A DNA stretch of 64,000 nucleotides from Candidatus Nitrosotenuis cloacae (GCF_000955905.1 NZ_CP011097.1:1514582-1578581), one strand, 5' to 3'; counted from the first letter of the stretch, positions 52,598 to 61,736 are shown. Program-made: numbers and translations. The notes: generated by a model from the letters alone, not told the origin.

Positions 52598-54724
52598 ATG
52601 ACTGAAATAATACTAAAAATTGACGAGACTGCACAGCGCCATGTCGGAAAAGGAATTGCAGTAATTGATCCCAAAGTAGTAAAGGAAAACAAATGGCAGA
52701 CAGGCCAAATTCTGGAAATATCTGCAAACAAAAAATCCCACGTTAAGGTTTGGCCAGGCCCATCAGATGATTACGGCTCTGGAATTATTCGAATCGACGG
52801 ACTAACCAGACACAATATCGGTGCAGGAATTGGAGAAAAGACTACACTAAAAATAGTAAATGCCGCAGAGGCAGAATCAATTACACTATCCCCGATTGAA
52901 AAAATATCATTAGAAGGACTACAGGAATACATGTCCGCATTGTATGAAGGCCATGTCTTTACGACAGGCGACACCATTATAGTGAACACGTCTTTGGGCG
53001 GTAAAACCCAACTCGTTGTTACAGCCACATCCCCAGCCAAACCTGTAATTGTGAGCCCAAAGACCGTGTTCAAATTAGGCTCAATGACAAAGGCAGTCGA
53101 TAATTCCATTCCAAGAATAACATATGATGACCTGGGCGGGCTCAAAAAAGAGGTTCAAAAGATACGTGAAATGGTCGAATTACCAATGCGCCACCCAGAA
53201 CTGTTCGAAAAGCTAGGCGTAGAGGCACCAAAAGGCGTCTTACTGTATGGTCCTCCAGGAACTGGAAAAACCCTACTGGCAAAGGCAGTTGCTGGCGAGA
53301 CAAACTCGCACTTTACGGCAGTCTCAGGACCAGAGATAATGGGCAAATACTATGGAGAATCCGAGGAAAGACTGCGAGAGATATTCAAGCAGGCAGAGGA
53401 AAACACGCCAAGTATAGTATTCATCGATGAGATTGATTCCATTGCACCAAAACGGGACGAGGTTACCGGCGAGGTGGAAAAGCGAATCGTATCGCAATTG
53501 CTCACACTAATGGATGGAATGAAGGCCAGAGGTAAGGTCGTAGTTATTGCTGCAACCAATCGACCAGATTCCATTGATCCTGCACTGAGAAGGCCAGGAC
53601 GATTTGACAGAGAAATCGAGATTGGAATTCCAGATCAGGAAGGAAGAATGGAGATTTTACAAATCCACACCAGAGGAATGCCAGTTGATGAGAAAATAGA
53701 TCTAAAACAGTTTGCCAAAGTAACCCACGGATTTGTTGGAGCAGATCTAGAATCATTATCAAAAGAGGCCGCGATGCGCTCATTGCGAAGAATCCTGCCA
53801 GATATCGATCTACAGCAAGAAAAGATCTCATCCGAGATATTGCAGAAAATCAAGATAAGCGAGGATGATTTCAAAGAAGCACTAAAAGAGGTTAGGCCTT
53901 CTGCATTGCGTGAGGTCCTAGTTCAGGTACCAAACGTAACTTGGGATGATGTTGGTGGTTTAGATTCACTAAAAGAAGAGCTCAAAGAGGCAATCGAGTG
54001 GCCACTAAAACACAAGGACGCATTCCAGTATGTAGATGTAACATCGCCAAAAGGGATCTTGTTGTATGGACCACCAGGAACTGGCAAGACTCTGATCGCA
54101 AAGGCACTAGCAAAGATGACTGAATCCAACTTTATCTCAATCAAGGGACCAGAACTACTATCAAAGTGGGTAGGCGAGTCCGAAAAAGGGGTGCGAGAGA
54201 TATTCCGAAAAGCAAGGCAGGCTGCACCATGCATCATATTCTTTGATGAAATTGATGCACTAGTTCCAAGAAGGAGCGGTGGCGACTCGTCACACGTATC
54301 GGAAAATGTTGTATCTCAAATCCTAACGGAAATTGACGGACTGGAAGAGCTAAATGATGTTCTGATAATTGGCGCCACAAACAGGCTCGATATTGTAGAT
54401 GAGGCATTGCTCAGACCAGGTAGATTCGACAGGGTAATCGAGGTACCAAAGCCGGACGCAAAGGGCAGAAAGCATATCTTGGAAATTCATACCAAGAAAA
54501 AGCCGCTGGACAGTACAGTCGATTTATCAAAACTAGTAGAGATTACCGACGGGTATAGTGGTGCCGAGCTTGCAGCAATATGCAACAGAGCGGCAATCAC
54601 AGCACTAAGACGCCATGTCAGCGGTCAGACCAAGTCACTCAAGGAAATAAAAATAACCCAGCAAGATTTGGTCGATGCCATATCCAAGGTAAAGACAAAA
54701 TCAACTCTTCCAGCAATTGCCTAG
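52598..54724 (+). CDS. cdc48: Cdc48/VAT-type AAA+ ATPase
   Basis: The 708-residue protein unfolds ubiquitin-like-tagged or damaged proteins. An N-terminal double-psi/CDC48 N-domain (about 1-175) precedes two AAA modules, each with Walker A GPPGTGKT and Walker [14 protein letters not shown] and [13 protein letters not shown]; the second-region homology Arg fingers ([44 protein letters not shown]) are present. It probably hands substrates to the proteasome. Its stop overlaps the convergent SRPBCC gene by four bases. Confidence 0.97.
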   Translation: MTEIILKIDETAQRHVGKGIAVIDPKVVKENKWQTGQILEISANKKSHVKVWPGPSDDYGSGIIRIDGLTRHNIGAGIGEKTTLKIVNAAEAESITLSPIEKISLEGLQEYMSALYEGHVFTTGDTIIVNTSLGGKTQLVVTATSPAKPVIVSPKTVFKLGSMTKAVDNSIPRITYDDLGGLKKEVQKIREMVELPMRHPELFEKLGVEAPKGVLLYGPPGTGKTLLAKAVAGETNSHFTAVSGPEIMGKYYGESEERLREIFKQAEENTPSIVFIDEIDSIAPKRDEVTGEVEKRIVSQLLTLMDGMKARGKVVVIAATNRPDSIDPALRRPGRFDREIEIGIPDQEGRMEILQIHTRGMPVDEKIDLKQFAKVTHGFVGADLESLSKEAAMRSLRRILPDIDLQQEKISSEILQKIKISEDDFKEALKEVRPSALREVLVQVPNVTWDDVGGLDSLKEELKEAIEWPLKHKDAFQYVDVTSPKGILLYGPPGTGKTLIAKALAKMTESNFISIKGPELLSKWVGESEKGVREIFRKARQAAPCIIFFDEIDALVPRRSGGDSSHVSENVVSQILTEIDGLEELNDVLIIGATNRLDIVDEALLRPGRFDRVIEVPKPDAKGRKHILEIHTKKKPLDSTVDLSKLVEITDGYSGAELAAICNRAAITALRRHVSGQTKSLKEIKITQQDLVDAISKVKTKSTLPAIA

Positions 54725-55110
54725 GAAAATAATTTTTTAATATTTCCTACTTCAATTTTTATCCAATCGCAAAACATCTCCCACATTTGATCTGTAGTGT
54801 GCGGCCACTGGAAAAAAGTAAATGTGACACCACAGGAATTATTCGAAAACGAGATGATCCTCATGTATGCAGGACTCATCTCGGATTTGGCAGGTCCTGC
54901 AAAAATATCAATTACGCCAGTCTTTCTATCGGAATCTATTCGCACGAACATTTCGCCAAATGGAGTGACTGCCTTGGTGTGGCCATTTTCCGTCTTGATG
55001 GATTGGACGAATTTAGTGCTCCACTTTGGCATATTATCAAAATTTGATAGAAAACCAAACACCACATCATATGGTTTTGGTACAACGCAGGATTCCGTGA
55101 CTGATTTCAT
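54721..55110 (-). CDS. SRPBCC-family (START-like) protein
   Basis: The 129-residue protein begins KSVTESCVVPKPYDVVFGFLSNFDNMPKWSTKFVQSIK, the polyketide-cyclase/START-like N-terminal strand-helix pattern, followed by beta strands ending FTFFQWPHTTDQMWEMFCDWIKIEVGNIKKLF. A small hydrophobic ligand or lipid role is typical of the fold; ligand unknown. Minus-strand neighbour of ferredoxin, same direction but 52 bp apart. Confidence 0.8.
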   Translation of the reverse strand: MKSVTESCVVPKPYDVVFGFLSNFDNMPKWSTKFVQSIKTENGHTKAVTPFGEMFVRIDSDRKTGVIDIFAGPAKSEMSPAYMRIISFSNNSCGVTFTFFQWPHTTDQMWEMFCDWIKIEVGNIKKLFS

Positions 55111-55156
55111 GTACAGTATCCACTAGAACGAGACTAGTAAAAAGAAATTATGATGA

Positions 55157-55179
55157 CTGAGCTTAATCGATAAGTTCAG
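55157..55179 (-). terminator. Hairpin at the ferredoxin stop codon
   Basis: Arms CTGAACTTA and TAAGCTCAG (minus strand) pair over nine positions with one mismatch around a 5-nt loop; the TAA stop is the first triplet of the 3' arm. T-rich DNA (TTTCTTTTTAC) follows on the minus strand, so it may end the ferredoxin message. Confidence 0.45.
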
Positions 55180-55462
55180 TCCAGCCCTTAACGAAGACTG
55201 AGTTTTTGTATAGAGGAACTGGTTGACCTACTGTGAAGTCCATTGGTCTCATCCAGAAGATTGCCTTTGTTGGGCAAACGCCAATGCATGCTCCATCGGA
55301 GATGCATCTCTCTGGGTAAAAGACAAATGCCTTACCTCTTTTCCAGCCTTCGACTGGTTTTACTCTGAGTACATCTGGTCCCAGTGTTGTGCAGATTTCA
55401 ACGCATAGTGCGCATCCAATGCACATCTGTTCACCAATGTCTGGTAAAATTGCTACTGGCAT
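55163..55462 (-). CDS. 7Fe/8Fe-type ferredoxin
   Basis: The 99-residue ferredoxin has CIGCALCVEIC (C-x2-C-x2-C, then further C) in the first cluster region and RCISDGACIGVCPTKAI in the second, the two-cluster arrangement of archaeal electron carriers. The C-terminal WMRPMDFTVGQPV extension is usual for these. A low-potential electron donor for 2-oxoacid oxidoreductases or related steps is the known family role. Start ATG 55462. Confidence 0.9.
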   Translation of the reverse strand: MPVAILPDIGEQMCIGCALCVEICTTLGPDVLRVKPVEGWKRGKAFVFYPERCISDGACIGVCPTKAIFWMRPMDFTVGQPVPLYKNSVFVKGWTELID

Positions 55463-55516
55463 TTTAATCGAAATTCCTACCTTTAAGATCTTAATATAAT
55501 TTCCCTAAAAAGTTCG

Positions 55517-55557
55517 AATTATAACGGCGTTAGATGATTTTTAACGCTGTTATAATT
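55517..55557. terminator. 16-bp near-perfect hairpin
   Basis: AATTATAACGGCGTTA (55517-55532) pairs with TAACGCTGTTATAATT (55542-55557) with one mismatch and a 9-nt loop. It follows the stop of the minus-strand gene at 55569 and precedes the ferredoxin start by 55 bp. On the minus strand a CTTTTTAG run follows. A terminator for the upstream gene or an operator for ferredoxin are both possible. Confidence 0.55.
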
Positions 55558-55568
55558 TTTGATCGCAA

Positions 55569-56180
55569 CTACACCAAATCAAGATCGTCAAGTGGTGTGG
55601 CAGATTTCACAGAATTGTCATGATTCAGTGATAAAAGATTTAGTGATTCATCTTTCTTTCGCACCGCAAGAAAACTCATTTGTTTTATTTGCACTACATG
55701 TCTTCCAAGTCCTGGCAAGACCCAGCCTTCGTCTTTTTTGAATTTTGCAGTGCTGCCAACCAGTATGGTAGAGTCTGCCTTTTTTGCGGCACTAGACAAC
55801 AACACCAGAACACTGTTGATGATTCTGCCCGAGTCTTTTTGATCAACCATTCCAGCAAAGAATCCATTCAGAGAATCAATCAGGACCAAGTGTTTTTTTT
55901 GCGATACTTTGTTTATAGTCTGAACAATATGGTCACGCCAGTCTTCCTTTGGTGCTAGCAATTCCAGGTTTTCATTGTATGGCAGAATGTTTGCAGCCAA
56001 ATATCCGCTGTACAATAAATCAAAGTCAAGATAAATCACAGGGGCATCGACCAGCTGAGCAATCTTGTGGAAAAAATAGGTCTTGCTTATTGCATCCTCA
56101 AACGATATGGAGCCAAGGTATTGCTCAAAAATTATTTTTTGGATTTTTTCCAGACTGGCAGAATGTTGGTTTTTATGCAA
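55569..56180 (-). CDS. RecA-fold-like protein lacking a recognisable Walker A
   Basis: From TTG 56180 the product is about 203 residues. It shows core strands like a RecA/KaiC fold (VIYLDFDLLYSGYLAANILPY, KKHLVLIDSLNGFFAGMV as a Walker B-like strand, ADSTILVGSTA) but no GxxxxGK[ST] near its start. A TATA-like ATTATATCA 24 nt before TTG 56180 supports this start; the long ORF beyond it is overlapped by the divergent aminotransferase gene. Possibly a non-hydrolysing relative of KaiC/RadB; function unknown. Confidence 0.6.
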   Translation of the reverse strand: MHKNQHSASLEKIQKIIFEQYLGSISFEDAISKTYFFHKIAQLVDAPVIYLDFDLLYSGYLAANILPYNENLELLAPKEDWRDHIVQTINKVSQKKHLVLIDSLNGFFAGMVDQKDSGRIINSVLVLLSSAAKKADSTILVGSTAKFKKDEGWVLPGLGRHVVQIKQMSFLAVRKKDESLNLLSLNHDNSVKSATPLDDLDLV

Positions 56181-56199
56181 CAGATGGGATCTGCCTGTG

Positions 56200-56208
56200 T
56201 GATATAAT
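56200..56208 (-). promoter_or_regulatory. TATA-like box for the RecA-fold-like gene
   Basis: ATTATATCA on the minus strand, centred 24 nt before TTG 56180, fixes a short leaderless start for that gene. It lies just before the divergent aminotransferase ATG. Confidence 0.45.
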
Positions 56209-56209
56209 A

Positions 56210-57364
56210 ATGAATTTAGACAAAGACTTGGTTGCCAGCTCTTTTGCAAGCTCAGAGAGAACCTATCTTAATAATGCCTCATCTTCCTTGATTCCCCTAT
56301 CTACAATTCGTGTGATGACGGATTTTACCATGCGATATAACGACTTGGGCCCAGACTCGCTGGATTTTGCCTCATTACTATCACAGAAATCAGTCGAGCT
56401 GCGACAGACCATCTCCAAGTTAGTAAAATGCAGACCAGAGGAGGTAGTCCTGACATCTAGTGTTACCGAAGGAATCAATGCAGTTGCCAGCGGGATTATA
56501 CTGCACAAAGACTCGAATTTTGTAATTCGCGGAACCACACATGAGCACCATTCCAACTATTATCCGTGGTTAAGATTGGGCAAAAAATCCGAGCTCCGAT
56601 CCATTGCACATGATACCAATGGGTTCTTTGAGATTTCTGAGCTGGAAAAAAAGCTAGACCGAAACACAAAGCTGGTGGCACTGAGTCATGGCTTGTACAA
56701 TACCGGCGCTATACTCCCCATATCAGAGATTGGCAAGATGCTCAATGAAAGGGGCGTGCCATTCTTTGTGGATGCAGCCCAAACAATAGGGTGTGCAGGC
56801 GAGTTTGATTTTGCAAAGTCTGGTGCTGACTTTGTTGCGTTCAATGGCTACAAGTGGCTTTGCGGCCCAATGGGAATTGGTGTGTTCATTTGCAAAAAGG
56901 ACTCGGCTCCACTGTTAGAGCCAATGCAGCTGGCAGGCGAGTCTGCCATGTTGTATGACGGTACAAATCTAGCATACAAAGACATTCCAGATAGATTCCA
57001 GGGAGGATTTAGAAACTTTGCAGCCATAGTCGGATTGCAAAACTCGATATCGTTTTTGATGGGCCTAGGTATTGCAAACATTAGAGAGAAAATAATCGGT
57101 CTTGCAAATCTGCTAAGGGATGAACTTGCAAAGATTCCCGGAGTGACTCTGTATGGTCCACAAGATCACACAAAACGAACCAGCATCGTGTCATTTACCA
57201 TTCAAAACAAAACACCACAGGAAGTAGTGCAACGACTAGAGCAACAAAAGATGGTTCTTGCCGTGCGTGAAATAGATAATATCAAAATAGTACGTGCATC
57301 ACCACATTTTTTCAATACAGAATCTGAGATGCTAAAACTAGCAGATTTGATTAAACGGCTATAG
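56210..57364 (+). CDS. Class V aminotransferase / cysteine desulfurase-like
   Basis: The 384-residue PLP enzyme starts at ATG 56210 (MNLDKDLVASS). It has TSSVTEGINAVASGI, HEHHSNYYPWLRLGKK, DAAQTIGCAGEFDF and FNGYKWLCGPMGIGVF with the PLP-binding lysine in GYKW, the SufS/CsdA-like family pattern. A cysteine equivalent for persulfide is not clearly located. Could supply sulfur for Fe-S clusters or act as a general kynureninase-like lyase. An upstream in-frame ORF of 87 codons is not part of it. Confidence 0.85.
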   Translation: MNLDKDLVASSFASSERTYLNNASSSLIPLSTIRVMTDFTMRYNDLGPDSLDFASLLSQKSVELRQTISKLVKCRPEEVVLTSSVTEGINAVASGIILHKDSNFVIRGTTHEHHSNYYPWLRLGKKSELRSIAHDTNGFFEISELEKKLDRNTKLVALSHGLYNTGAILPISEIGKMLNERGVPFFVDAAQTIGCAGEFDFAKSGADFVAFNGYKWLCGPMGIGVFICKKDSAPLLEPMQLAGESAMLYDGTNLAYKDIPDRFQGGFRNFAAIVGLQNSISFLMGLGIANIREKIIGLANLLRDELAKIPGVTLYGPQDHTKRTSIVSFTIQNKTPQEVVQRLEQQKMVLAVREIDNIKIVRASPHFFNTESEMLKLADLIKRL

Positions 57365-57619
57365 CTTTTCTTGCTCTTCTATTACCATCATGGTGAGAGT
57401 AGATTGGACCTTGTCTATTTTGCGAATCTTGCTGGTGATGATGTTTCTGAGATGATCCGAGTTGTCAGCCTCGATTTTGACCACAATGTCATAGATTCCA
57501 TAGACGCCTTGGACCTCGAACTTGATTCCTTTTTCGACAGCCAGCATTTCTTTGATCTTTGTGATGATTTCCTGATCTGACCCCAGATCCGAGTTCAACA
57601 AAATGAATGCAATAGGCAA
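57359..57619 (-). CDS. Lrp/AsnC ligand-binding (RAM) domain protein
   Basis: The 86-residue product is an isolated Lrp effector domain: PIAFILLNSDLGSDQEIITKIKEMLAVEKGIKFEVQGVYGIYDIVVKIEADNSDHLRNIITSKIRKIDKVQSTLTMMV, the beta-alpha-beta-beta-alpha-beta layout without HTH. Such stand-alone domains may modulate full regulators. Ends six bases inside the convergent aminotransferase. Confidence 0.88.
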   Translation of the reverse strand: MPIAFILLNSDLGSDQEIITKIKEMLAVEKGIKFEVQGVYGIYDIVVKIEADNSDHLRNIITSKIRKIDKVQSTLTMMVIEEQEKL

Positions 57620-57676
57620 TGTAGAATGTAGTTTGGGTGAGATCTATTTAACATCTTTGATCATCCAAAAATAAAA

Positions 57677-58336
57677 GTGTCAACCAGTAATTTTGTGAAA
57701 GTCTACGATCTTACTATGATGGTATCGGAAAAAACTCCGACATTTCCTGGCTCACCTGTTCCACATTTCATAGAATGGGACTCACTTGATCGGAATGATT
57801 ACAACATGGAGATGATTTTTTTGAGCTCACACACTGGCACCCACATAGATGCGCCATATCATTTTGTAAAAAAGGGTAAAAAAATCCACGAGCTGGACCC
57901 GTCCAGATTTTTGCAGAATGCCATACTAATCAAGATAAGAGCAAAGCCAAACCAGTCCATAACAAGATCTGATATTATATCATTTGAGAAAAAGCACGGA
58001 AGAATTCCACAAGGCGCAAGCATTGTGTTTGCAACGGGATGGAATGATCACACCACAAGGAGTGATTTCTTTGAGAAAAGTCCCGGTATATCAGAATCGG
58101 CAGCAAAATATCTTGTGTCAAAGAGACTCAATCTAGTAGGCATTGACTCACCAAGCATAGATGCCGGCAATAACAAGAAATTTGCAGCTCACCATGTTTT
58201 GCTTTCAGGAAATGTCATAGTTTTGGAGAATCTCTGCAATTTATCAAAAATCAAGAACACTCATTTCAATTTGGTTGCAATTCCCTTAAAACTATACAAC
58301 GCAACAGGCTCGCCTGTGCGTGCAATTGCATTTTAG
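57677..58336 (+). CDS. Cyclase-family metal hydrolase (kynurenine formamidase-like)
   Basis: The 219-residue protein carries the cyclase motif HTGTHIDAPYHF (metal-binding His and Asp), preceded by VYDLTMMVSEKTPTFPGSP and followed by DSPSIDAG. Bacterial kynurenine formamidase and related amidohydrolases share this. Substrate unknown. GTG start; it ends four bases inside the convergent radical SAM gene. Confidence 0.85.
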   Translation: MSTSNFVKVYDLTMMVSEKTPTFPGSPVPHFIEWDSLDRNDYNMEMIFLSSHTGTHIDAPYHFVKKGKKIHELDPSRFLQNAILIKIRAKPNQSITRSDIISFEKKHGRIPQGASIVFATGWNDHTTRSDFFEKSPGISESAAKYLVSKRLNLVGIDSPSIDAGNNKKFAAHHVLLSGNVIVLENLCNLSKIKNTHFNLVAIPLKLYNATGSPVRAIAF

Positions 58337-59391
58337 ACTACAAACTGGAATCTGCTTTTTTTGTAGTTTTTGTCTAATGGCCCTATAATTGGAATTTTGT
58401 GGCCACATGTCTTGCATTTGTTGGATTCGTCCAGATTCCATGATGTAATGTCAAACCCATATCTGCCAACTGCTATGGTATGACATCCAGGACAGTAGGT
58501 GTGTTCGTATTTGTGGCCAGGAACATTTCCCAGATACACATACTGCAGTCCTTCCTTTTTTGCCACATCATAGTGTTTTTCCAAGGTTTGGATTGGTGTT
58601 GGCGGAAACTCCATCATTTTGTAGTCGGGATGGAATCTCAGAAAATGAATCGGCATCTCTGGGCCGAAATTATCATAGATGAATTTTGATAGTTTTCTTG
58701 CATGCTCTAGATCATCGCCCACTTGTGGTACGATAAGATCGGTAATCTCGACATGAATCTTGGTCTTGTCGCGAATCTCCAACAAGGTATCAAAGATTGG
58801 TTTTGTGTCAGGTATGCCAATTATTTTTCTGCTGAATTCCGGCTCGGCGCTTCCCTTGAAATCAACTGTAATGCAATCTAAAAATTCATTCATCATTGCA
58901 ACGGATTGCGGCGTATCATATCCATTAGAGACAAAAATATTGAACAGTCCCTTTTTGTGCGCCTCTATTCCACAATCGCGTGCAAATTCCATGAATATTG
59001 ATGGTTGGTTGTAGGTGTACGCAATTCCTTGAGAATTATTATCGAGTGCAAGTTGTACCACCTGCTTTGGTGAAAGATCCGATCCTTCCACCTTTCGCCT
59101 TTGCGAGATATCATTATTCTGACAAAATCTACAGAGCCAATTACAGCCAGTAGTGGCTATGGAAAAGATCCTAGTTCCAGGCATGTAGTGAATTACCGGC
59201 TTTTTCTCAATTGGGTCCACATTTCCTGTAATGACCTTACCATACACAAACAAGTCAAGCTTGCCGCCCTCATTTCCGCGAATTCCACACAGACCAATTT
59301 GCCCGGGCTTTATCTCGCAATATCTGGCACATGCAGTACATCGGACTTTGTCGTCTGGCAGTTTATCATACAGGATTGCTTCTTTGTGCAA
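58333..59391 (-). CDS. amrS: AmmeMemoRadiSam-system radical SAM protein
   Basis: The 352-residue protein matches AmrS: ARYCEIKPGQIGLCGIRGNEGGKL at the N-terminus with cysteines CTAC/C, radical SAM motif TTGCNWLCRFCQN (C-x4-C-x2-C), ISQRRKVEG and FHPDYKMMEFPPTPI. The C-terminal CPGCHTIAVG / CKTCGHKIP zinc-like pair is typical of archaeal members. Systems pair it with AmmeMemo and Memo proteins, not seen in this window. TTG start. Confidence 0.9.
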   Translation of the reverse strand: MHKEAILYDKLPDDKVRCTACARYCEIKPGQIGLCGIRGNEGGKLDLFVYGKVITGNVDPIEKKPVIHYMPGTRIFSIATTGCNWLCRFCQNNDISQRRKVEGSDLSPKQVVQLALDNNSQGIAYTYNQPSIFMEFARDCGIEAHKKGLFNIFVSNGYDTPQSVAMMNEFLDCITVDFKGSAEPEFSRKIIGIPDTKPIFDTLLEIRDKTKIHVEITDLIVPQVGDDLEHARKLSKFIYDNFGPEMPIHFLRFHPDYKMMEFPPTPIQTLEKHYDVAKKEGLQYVYLGNVPGHKYEHTYCPGCHTIAVGRYGFDITSWNLDESNKCKTCGHKIPIIGPLDKNYKKSRFQFVV

Positions 59392-59465
59392 ATCGTAGTA
59401 TTATGCGATTTTCCAATATAAACAGATCTTAGTGTCTAAATATCGACAATCATACAAACCAACAA

Positions 59466-59966
59466 ATGAGCAAACCCGGAAATCTTTGGCGCAAAATTCA
59501 CGGCAAGATCACAAAACGGCCTACAAACTTTTCGTGGTTGATTGATTCCAAAATAGCTGGCTCTGGAATGCCAACCACCTTAGAAGAAATAAACTGGATC
59601 AAGGCCCAGGGAATAAAATCAATTGTGACCATGACCGAATATGGCTTGCCACAGACATGGGTTGATGGCATACAATATCTGCATGTGCCAACAGAAGACC
59701 TCACAGCACCAGACATTGACAAGATCGATTCTACCGTAGATTACATTGCAGAGAGGATCAAAAGCGGCGAGCCAGTAATGGTGCATTGCGCTGCAGGAAT
59801 AGGTAGGACCGGAACCATTCTAGCTAGCTATTTGATAAAATACCAGAAAATGTCGGCAAAAGCAGCAATTGAAAAGGTCCGAGAGGAAAGACCGGGCTCT
59901 ATCCAGTCGACATCACAGGAGATAGCTGTGTCTAGCTATGAAAAGTTCCTAAAATCAAAACAATAG
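59466..59966 (+). CDS. Dual-specificity protein phosphatase
   Basis: The 166-residue protein has the PTP signature MVHCAAGIGRTGTILASYLI (H-C-x5-R), preceded by FSWLIDSKIAGSGMPTTLEEINWIKAQGIKSIVTMTE and a general-acid-like Asp in PTEDLTAPDI. It probably removes phosphate from Ser/Thr/Tyr or phosphoinositide-like groups; no partner kinase lies nearby apart from the UbiB-like protein far away. ATG start. Confidence 0.93.
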   Translation: MSKPGNLWRKIHGKITKRPTNFSWLIDSKIAGSGMPTTLEEINWIKAQGIKSIVTMTEYGLPQTWVDGIQYLHVPTEDLTAPDIDKIDSTVDYIAERIKSGEPVMVHCAAGIGRTGTILASYLIKYQKMSAKAAIEKVREERPGSIQSTSQEIAVSSYEKFLKSKQ

Positions 59967-60008
59967 AATCGTAATAGTTTTGAATTACCACACCAGAAAC
60001 TCATTCAA

Positions 60009-60392
60009 ATGAATCAAAACATCGAGTTGGTAAAGAAATTCTATTCATTGTTTGGCAAACAAGACAGAGCATTCCTGGAATTGTGCGATGACAACATAGA
60101 ATGGACCGTAATGAAGAACATGCCAAACGGCGGAACCCACACAGGTAAAAAGGCAGTCTTTGATGGCTATTTCCCGAAATTGTTTGCCAAGTTCGCAGAA
60201 TTTCACGTCATAACAGACGAGTTCATCACCGCAGACAACAGGGTCATAGTATTTGGCACATACAAGATAACATCAAAATCAAAAAAGAAATTCGATGCCC
60301 CATTTGTGCACATTTACACCATACAAGACAGCAAAATTGCAAAATTCCGCCAATACAGCGATACTAAAGAAATCCAAAATGCAATAGACTGA
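60009..60392 (+). CDS. SnoaL/NTF2-like protein
   Basis: The 127-residue protein has the cystatin-like NTF2 fold pattern: VKKFYSLFGKQDRAFLELCDDNIEWTVM, KKAVFDGYFPKLFAKFAEFHVITDEFI and VHIYTIQDSKIAKFRQYSDT. Such folds hold small-molecule enzymes or stress proteins; substrate unknown. It ends one base from the convergent 50-aa gene. Confidence 0.85.
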   Translation: MNQNIELVKKFYSLFGKQDRAFLELCDDNIEWTVMKNMPNGGTHTGKKAVFDGYFPKLFAKFAEFHVITDEFITADNRVIVFGTYKITSKSKKKFDAPFVHIYTIQDSKIAKFRQYSDTKEIQNAID

Positions 60393-60545
60393 TTATTCTG
60401 GGATGGATATTGTGTCTATTTTGCCGTCGACTATTTTGACAAAGAGGAATCGGTTATCCTTGAAGATCAAAGTGACTCCGCCTTCTGCATCTGGCTCTTC
60501 CACTTCTAGTACTGGCTGACCCAACAGTCCGTCGTATTTTGCCAT
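60393..60545 (-). CDS. 50-aa protein of unknown function
   Basis: An ATG ORF encodes MAKYDGLLGQPVLEVEEPDAEGG then a short beta-hairpin-like VTLIFKDNRFLFVKIVDGKIDTISIPE. Its stop touches the NTF2-like stop, and the ORF is in the same direction as the next gene downstream. Composition is that of a real small beta protein; no family known. Confidence 0.55.
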   Translation of the reverse strand: MAKYDGLLGQPVLEVEEPDAEGGVTLIFKDNRFLFVKIVDGKIDTISIPE

Positions 60546-60576
60546 GTTTGTGTGGTTTTGCTCTTGCTTATATTTT

Positions 60577-61113
60577 TTAATTTATGGTTATCTCGATTTC
60601 TTTGGCAGAATTTTTTGCATCACCAGATTCTGTAAAGTGGTGCTTTTGCCAAGATGTCCAAGCTTCAGCGCCAATCTTGTGTTTGCCAGATCCTAGTTCG
60701 GATGCCTTGATTGTTATTTTCTCATTAAAGTCTAAAAATTCTGCTTTGACTTCGTCCTCGGTTAGTCTAATGAATGGCTCAAAGTTTTTTGCTACTTGCA
60801 CCCAGACTCGTTTTTCCTGATGTGGATTTACCAGTTTTGGATTGCGAGTCCAAAAAAATGATGCCTTGCGATATGTGTCTACTTCCTTTAGCTCTTTTTT
60901 TCTAAAGCCACCGGAAAAGACCTTGACTCCGTATTTTAGCTTGAATAAATTATCAAATTTGTTGTAGGACTCTGTCCAGTTTTTCTCATTGAATGAATCT
61001 CGCAGATCGCCCTGAATCTTGAATTCCGCCGTGATTATGATGTCATCTGTTCTGGTGTATTCTTGCTTGTCTGCAGTAAGCACTATTTCGGTTAGTGCGG
61101 TTTGGCTTCCCAT
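60577..61113 (-). CDS. Immunoglobulin-like hypothetical protein
   Basis: The 178-residue protein contains strands such as ALTEIVLTADKQEYTRTDDIIITAEFKIQG and NEKITIKASELGSGKHKIGAEAWTSWQKHH, an Ig-like/beta-sandwich pattern with no signal peptide, so it may be cytoplasmic. A TATA-like GATATAAATC about 17-25 nt before ATG 61113 suggests a leaderless mRNA. Divergent from rpoL. No family named. Confidence 0.6.
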   Translation of the reverse strand: MGSQTALTEIVLTADKQEYTRTDDIIITAEFKIQGDLRDSFNEKNWTESYNKFDNLFKLKYGVKVFSGGFRKKELKEVDTYRKASFFWTRNPKLVNPHQEKRVWVQVAKNFEPFIRLTEDEVKAEFLDFNEKITIKASELGSGKHKIGAEAWTSWQKHHFTESGDAKNSAKEIEITIN

Positions 61114-61157
61114 GCTTGACGATGATTTATATCCACAATAAGTGGTTTTCCGATAGA

Positions 61158-61439
61158 ATGAACGCCCAAGTTATCAAGTCTTCCTCAAAAGAGACCGAAC
61201 TTGCTATTCGCAACTCTGACATTGGTACTCTGTATATTGTCCAGCATGAACTGCTCAAGGATGCCCAAGTCGACTTTGCAGGAGTAATACTACGACATCC
61301 ACTGACCTCAGAATACAGAATGCGCGTAAATTCATCCAAAGGCAGCCCAATCAAGGAAATTGAAAAGGCCACAAAATCGGCCATTGAATCAGCCCAGGAA
61401 CTAAAGCAGCTAATCCACTCTAAAATTAAAGGTGTCTAG
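61158..61439 (+). CDS. rpoL: RNA polymerase subunit L (Rpo11)
   Basis: The 93-residue subunit from ATG 61158 has the Rpb11-like ELAIRNSDIGTLYIVQHELLKDAQVDFAGVILRHPLTSEYRMRV with HPL near the dimer interface. It pairs with subunit D in polymerase assembly. The upstream in-frame stretch of 21 codons is not part of it. The stop is next to tfs with no gap. Confidence 0.95.
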   Translation: MNAQVIKSSSKETELAIRNSDIGTLYIVQHELLKDAQVDFAGVILRHPLTSEYRMRVNSSKGSPIKEIEKATKSAIESAQELKQLIHSKIKGV

Positions 61440-61736
61440 ATGCAATTTTGCCCCAAGTGCAACCTGCGGCTAAAGAAAGGTACATGTCAAAAATGTGGAT
61501 ACACTGAAGCTGCAAAACAAGAAACAAAAAAGCCAACTGGCGATATGGACAAGTCTTTTACTATTCTAGATGAAAGCGACGGAAAAGAAACCTTACCAAC
61601 CATTACAATTGACTGTGAAAAATGCGGACACAATGAAGCTGTATGGTGGATGCTACAGACAAGATCTGCTGATGAGCCAACAACGCAATTTTACCGTTGT
61701 TCAAAATGCTCCCACACTTGGCGCAACTACGCGTAG
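61440..61736 (+). CDS. tfs: Transcription factor S (TFIIS-like cleavage factor)
   Basis: The 98-residue protein has an N-terminal ribbon (CPKCNLRLKKGTCQKCGY) and a C-terminal ribbon CEKCGHNEAVWWMLQTRSADEPTTQFYRCSKCSHTWR containing the acidic DE pair of RNA-cleavage stimulation. It rescues stalled RNA polymerase. ATG directly follows the rpoL stop; the TACGCGTAG palindrome at the stop may form a small hairpin. Confidence 0.96.
   Translation: MQFCPKCNLRLKKGTCQKCGYTEAAKQETKKPTGDMDKSFTILDESDGKETLPTITIDCEKCGHNEAVWWMLQTRSADEPTTQFYRCSKCSHTWRNYA

Noticed and set aside
52771-54237. Long antisense ORFs inside cdc48 (94-125 codons)
   Set aside because: They mirror the strong codon use of cdc48 and have no motif of their own.
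55949-56209. 87-codon N-terminal extension of the class V aminotransferase
   Set aside because: The sequence is low-complexity and antisense to another gene; the family N-terminus begins at ATG 56210 (MNLDKDL).
61095-61157. Longer start for RNA polymerase subunit L
   Set aside because: The added 21 residues do not match the Rpo11 family; ATG 61158 gives normal length.
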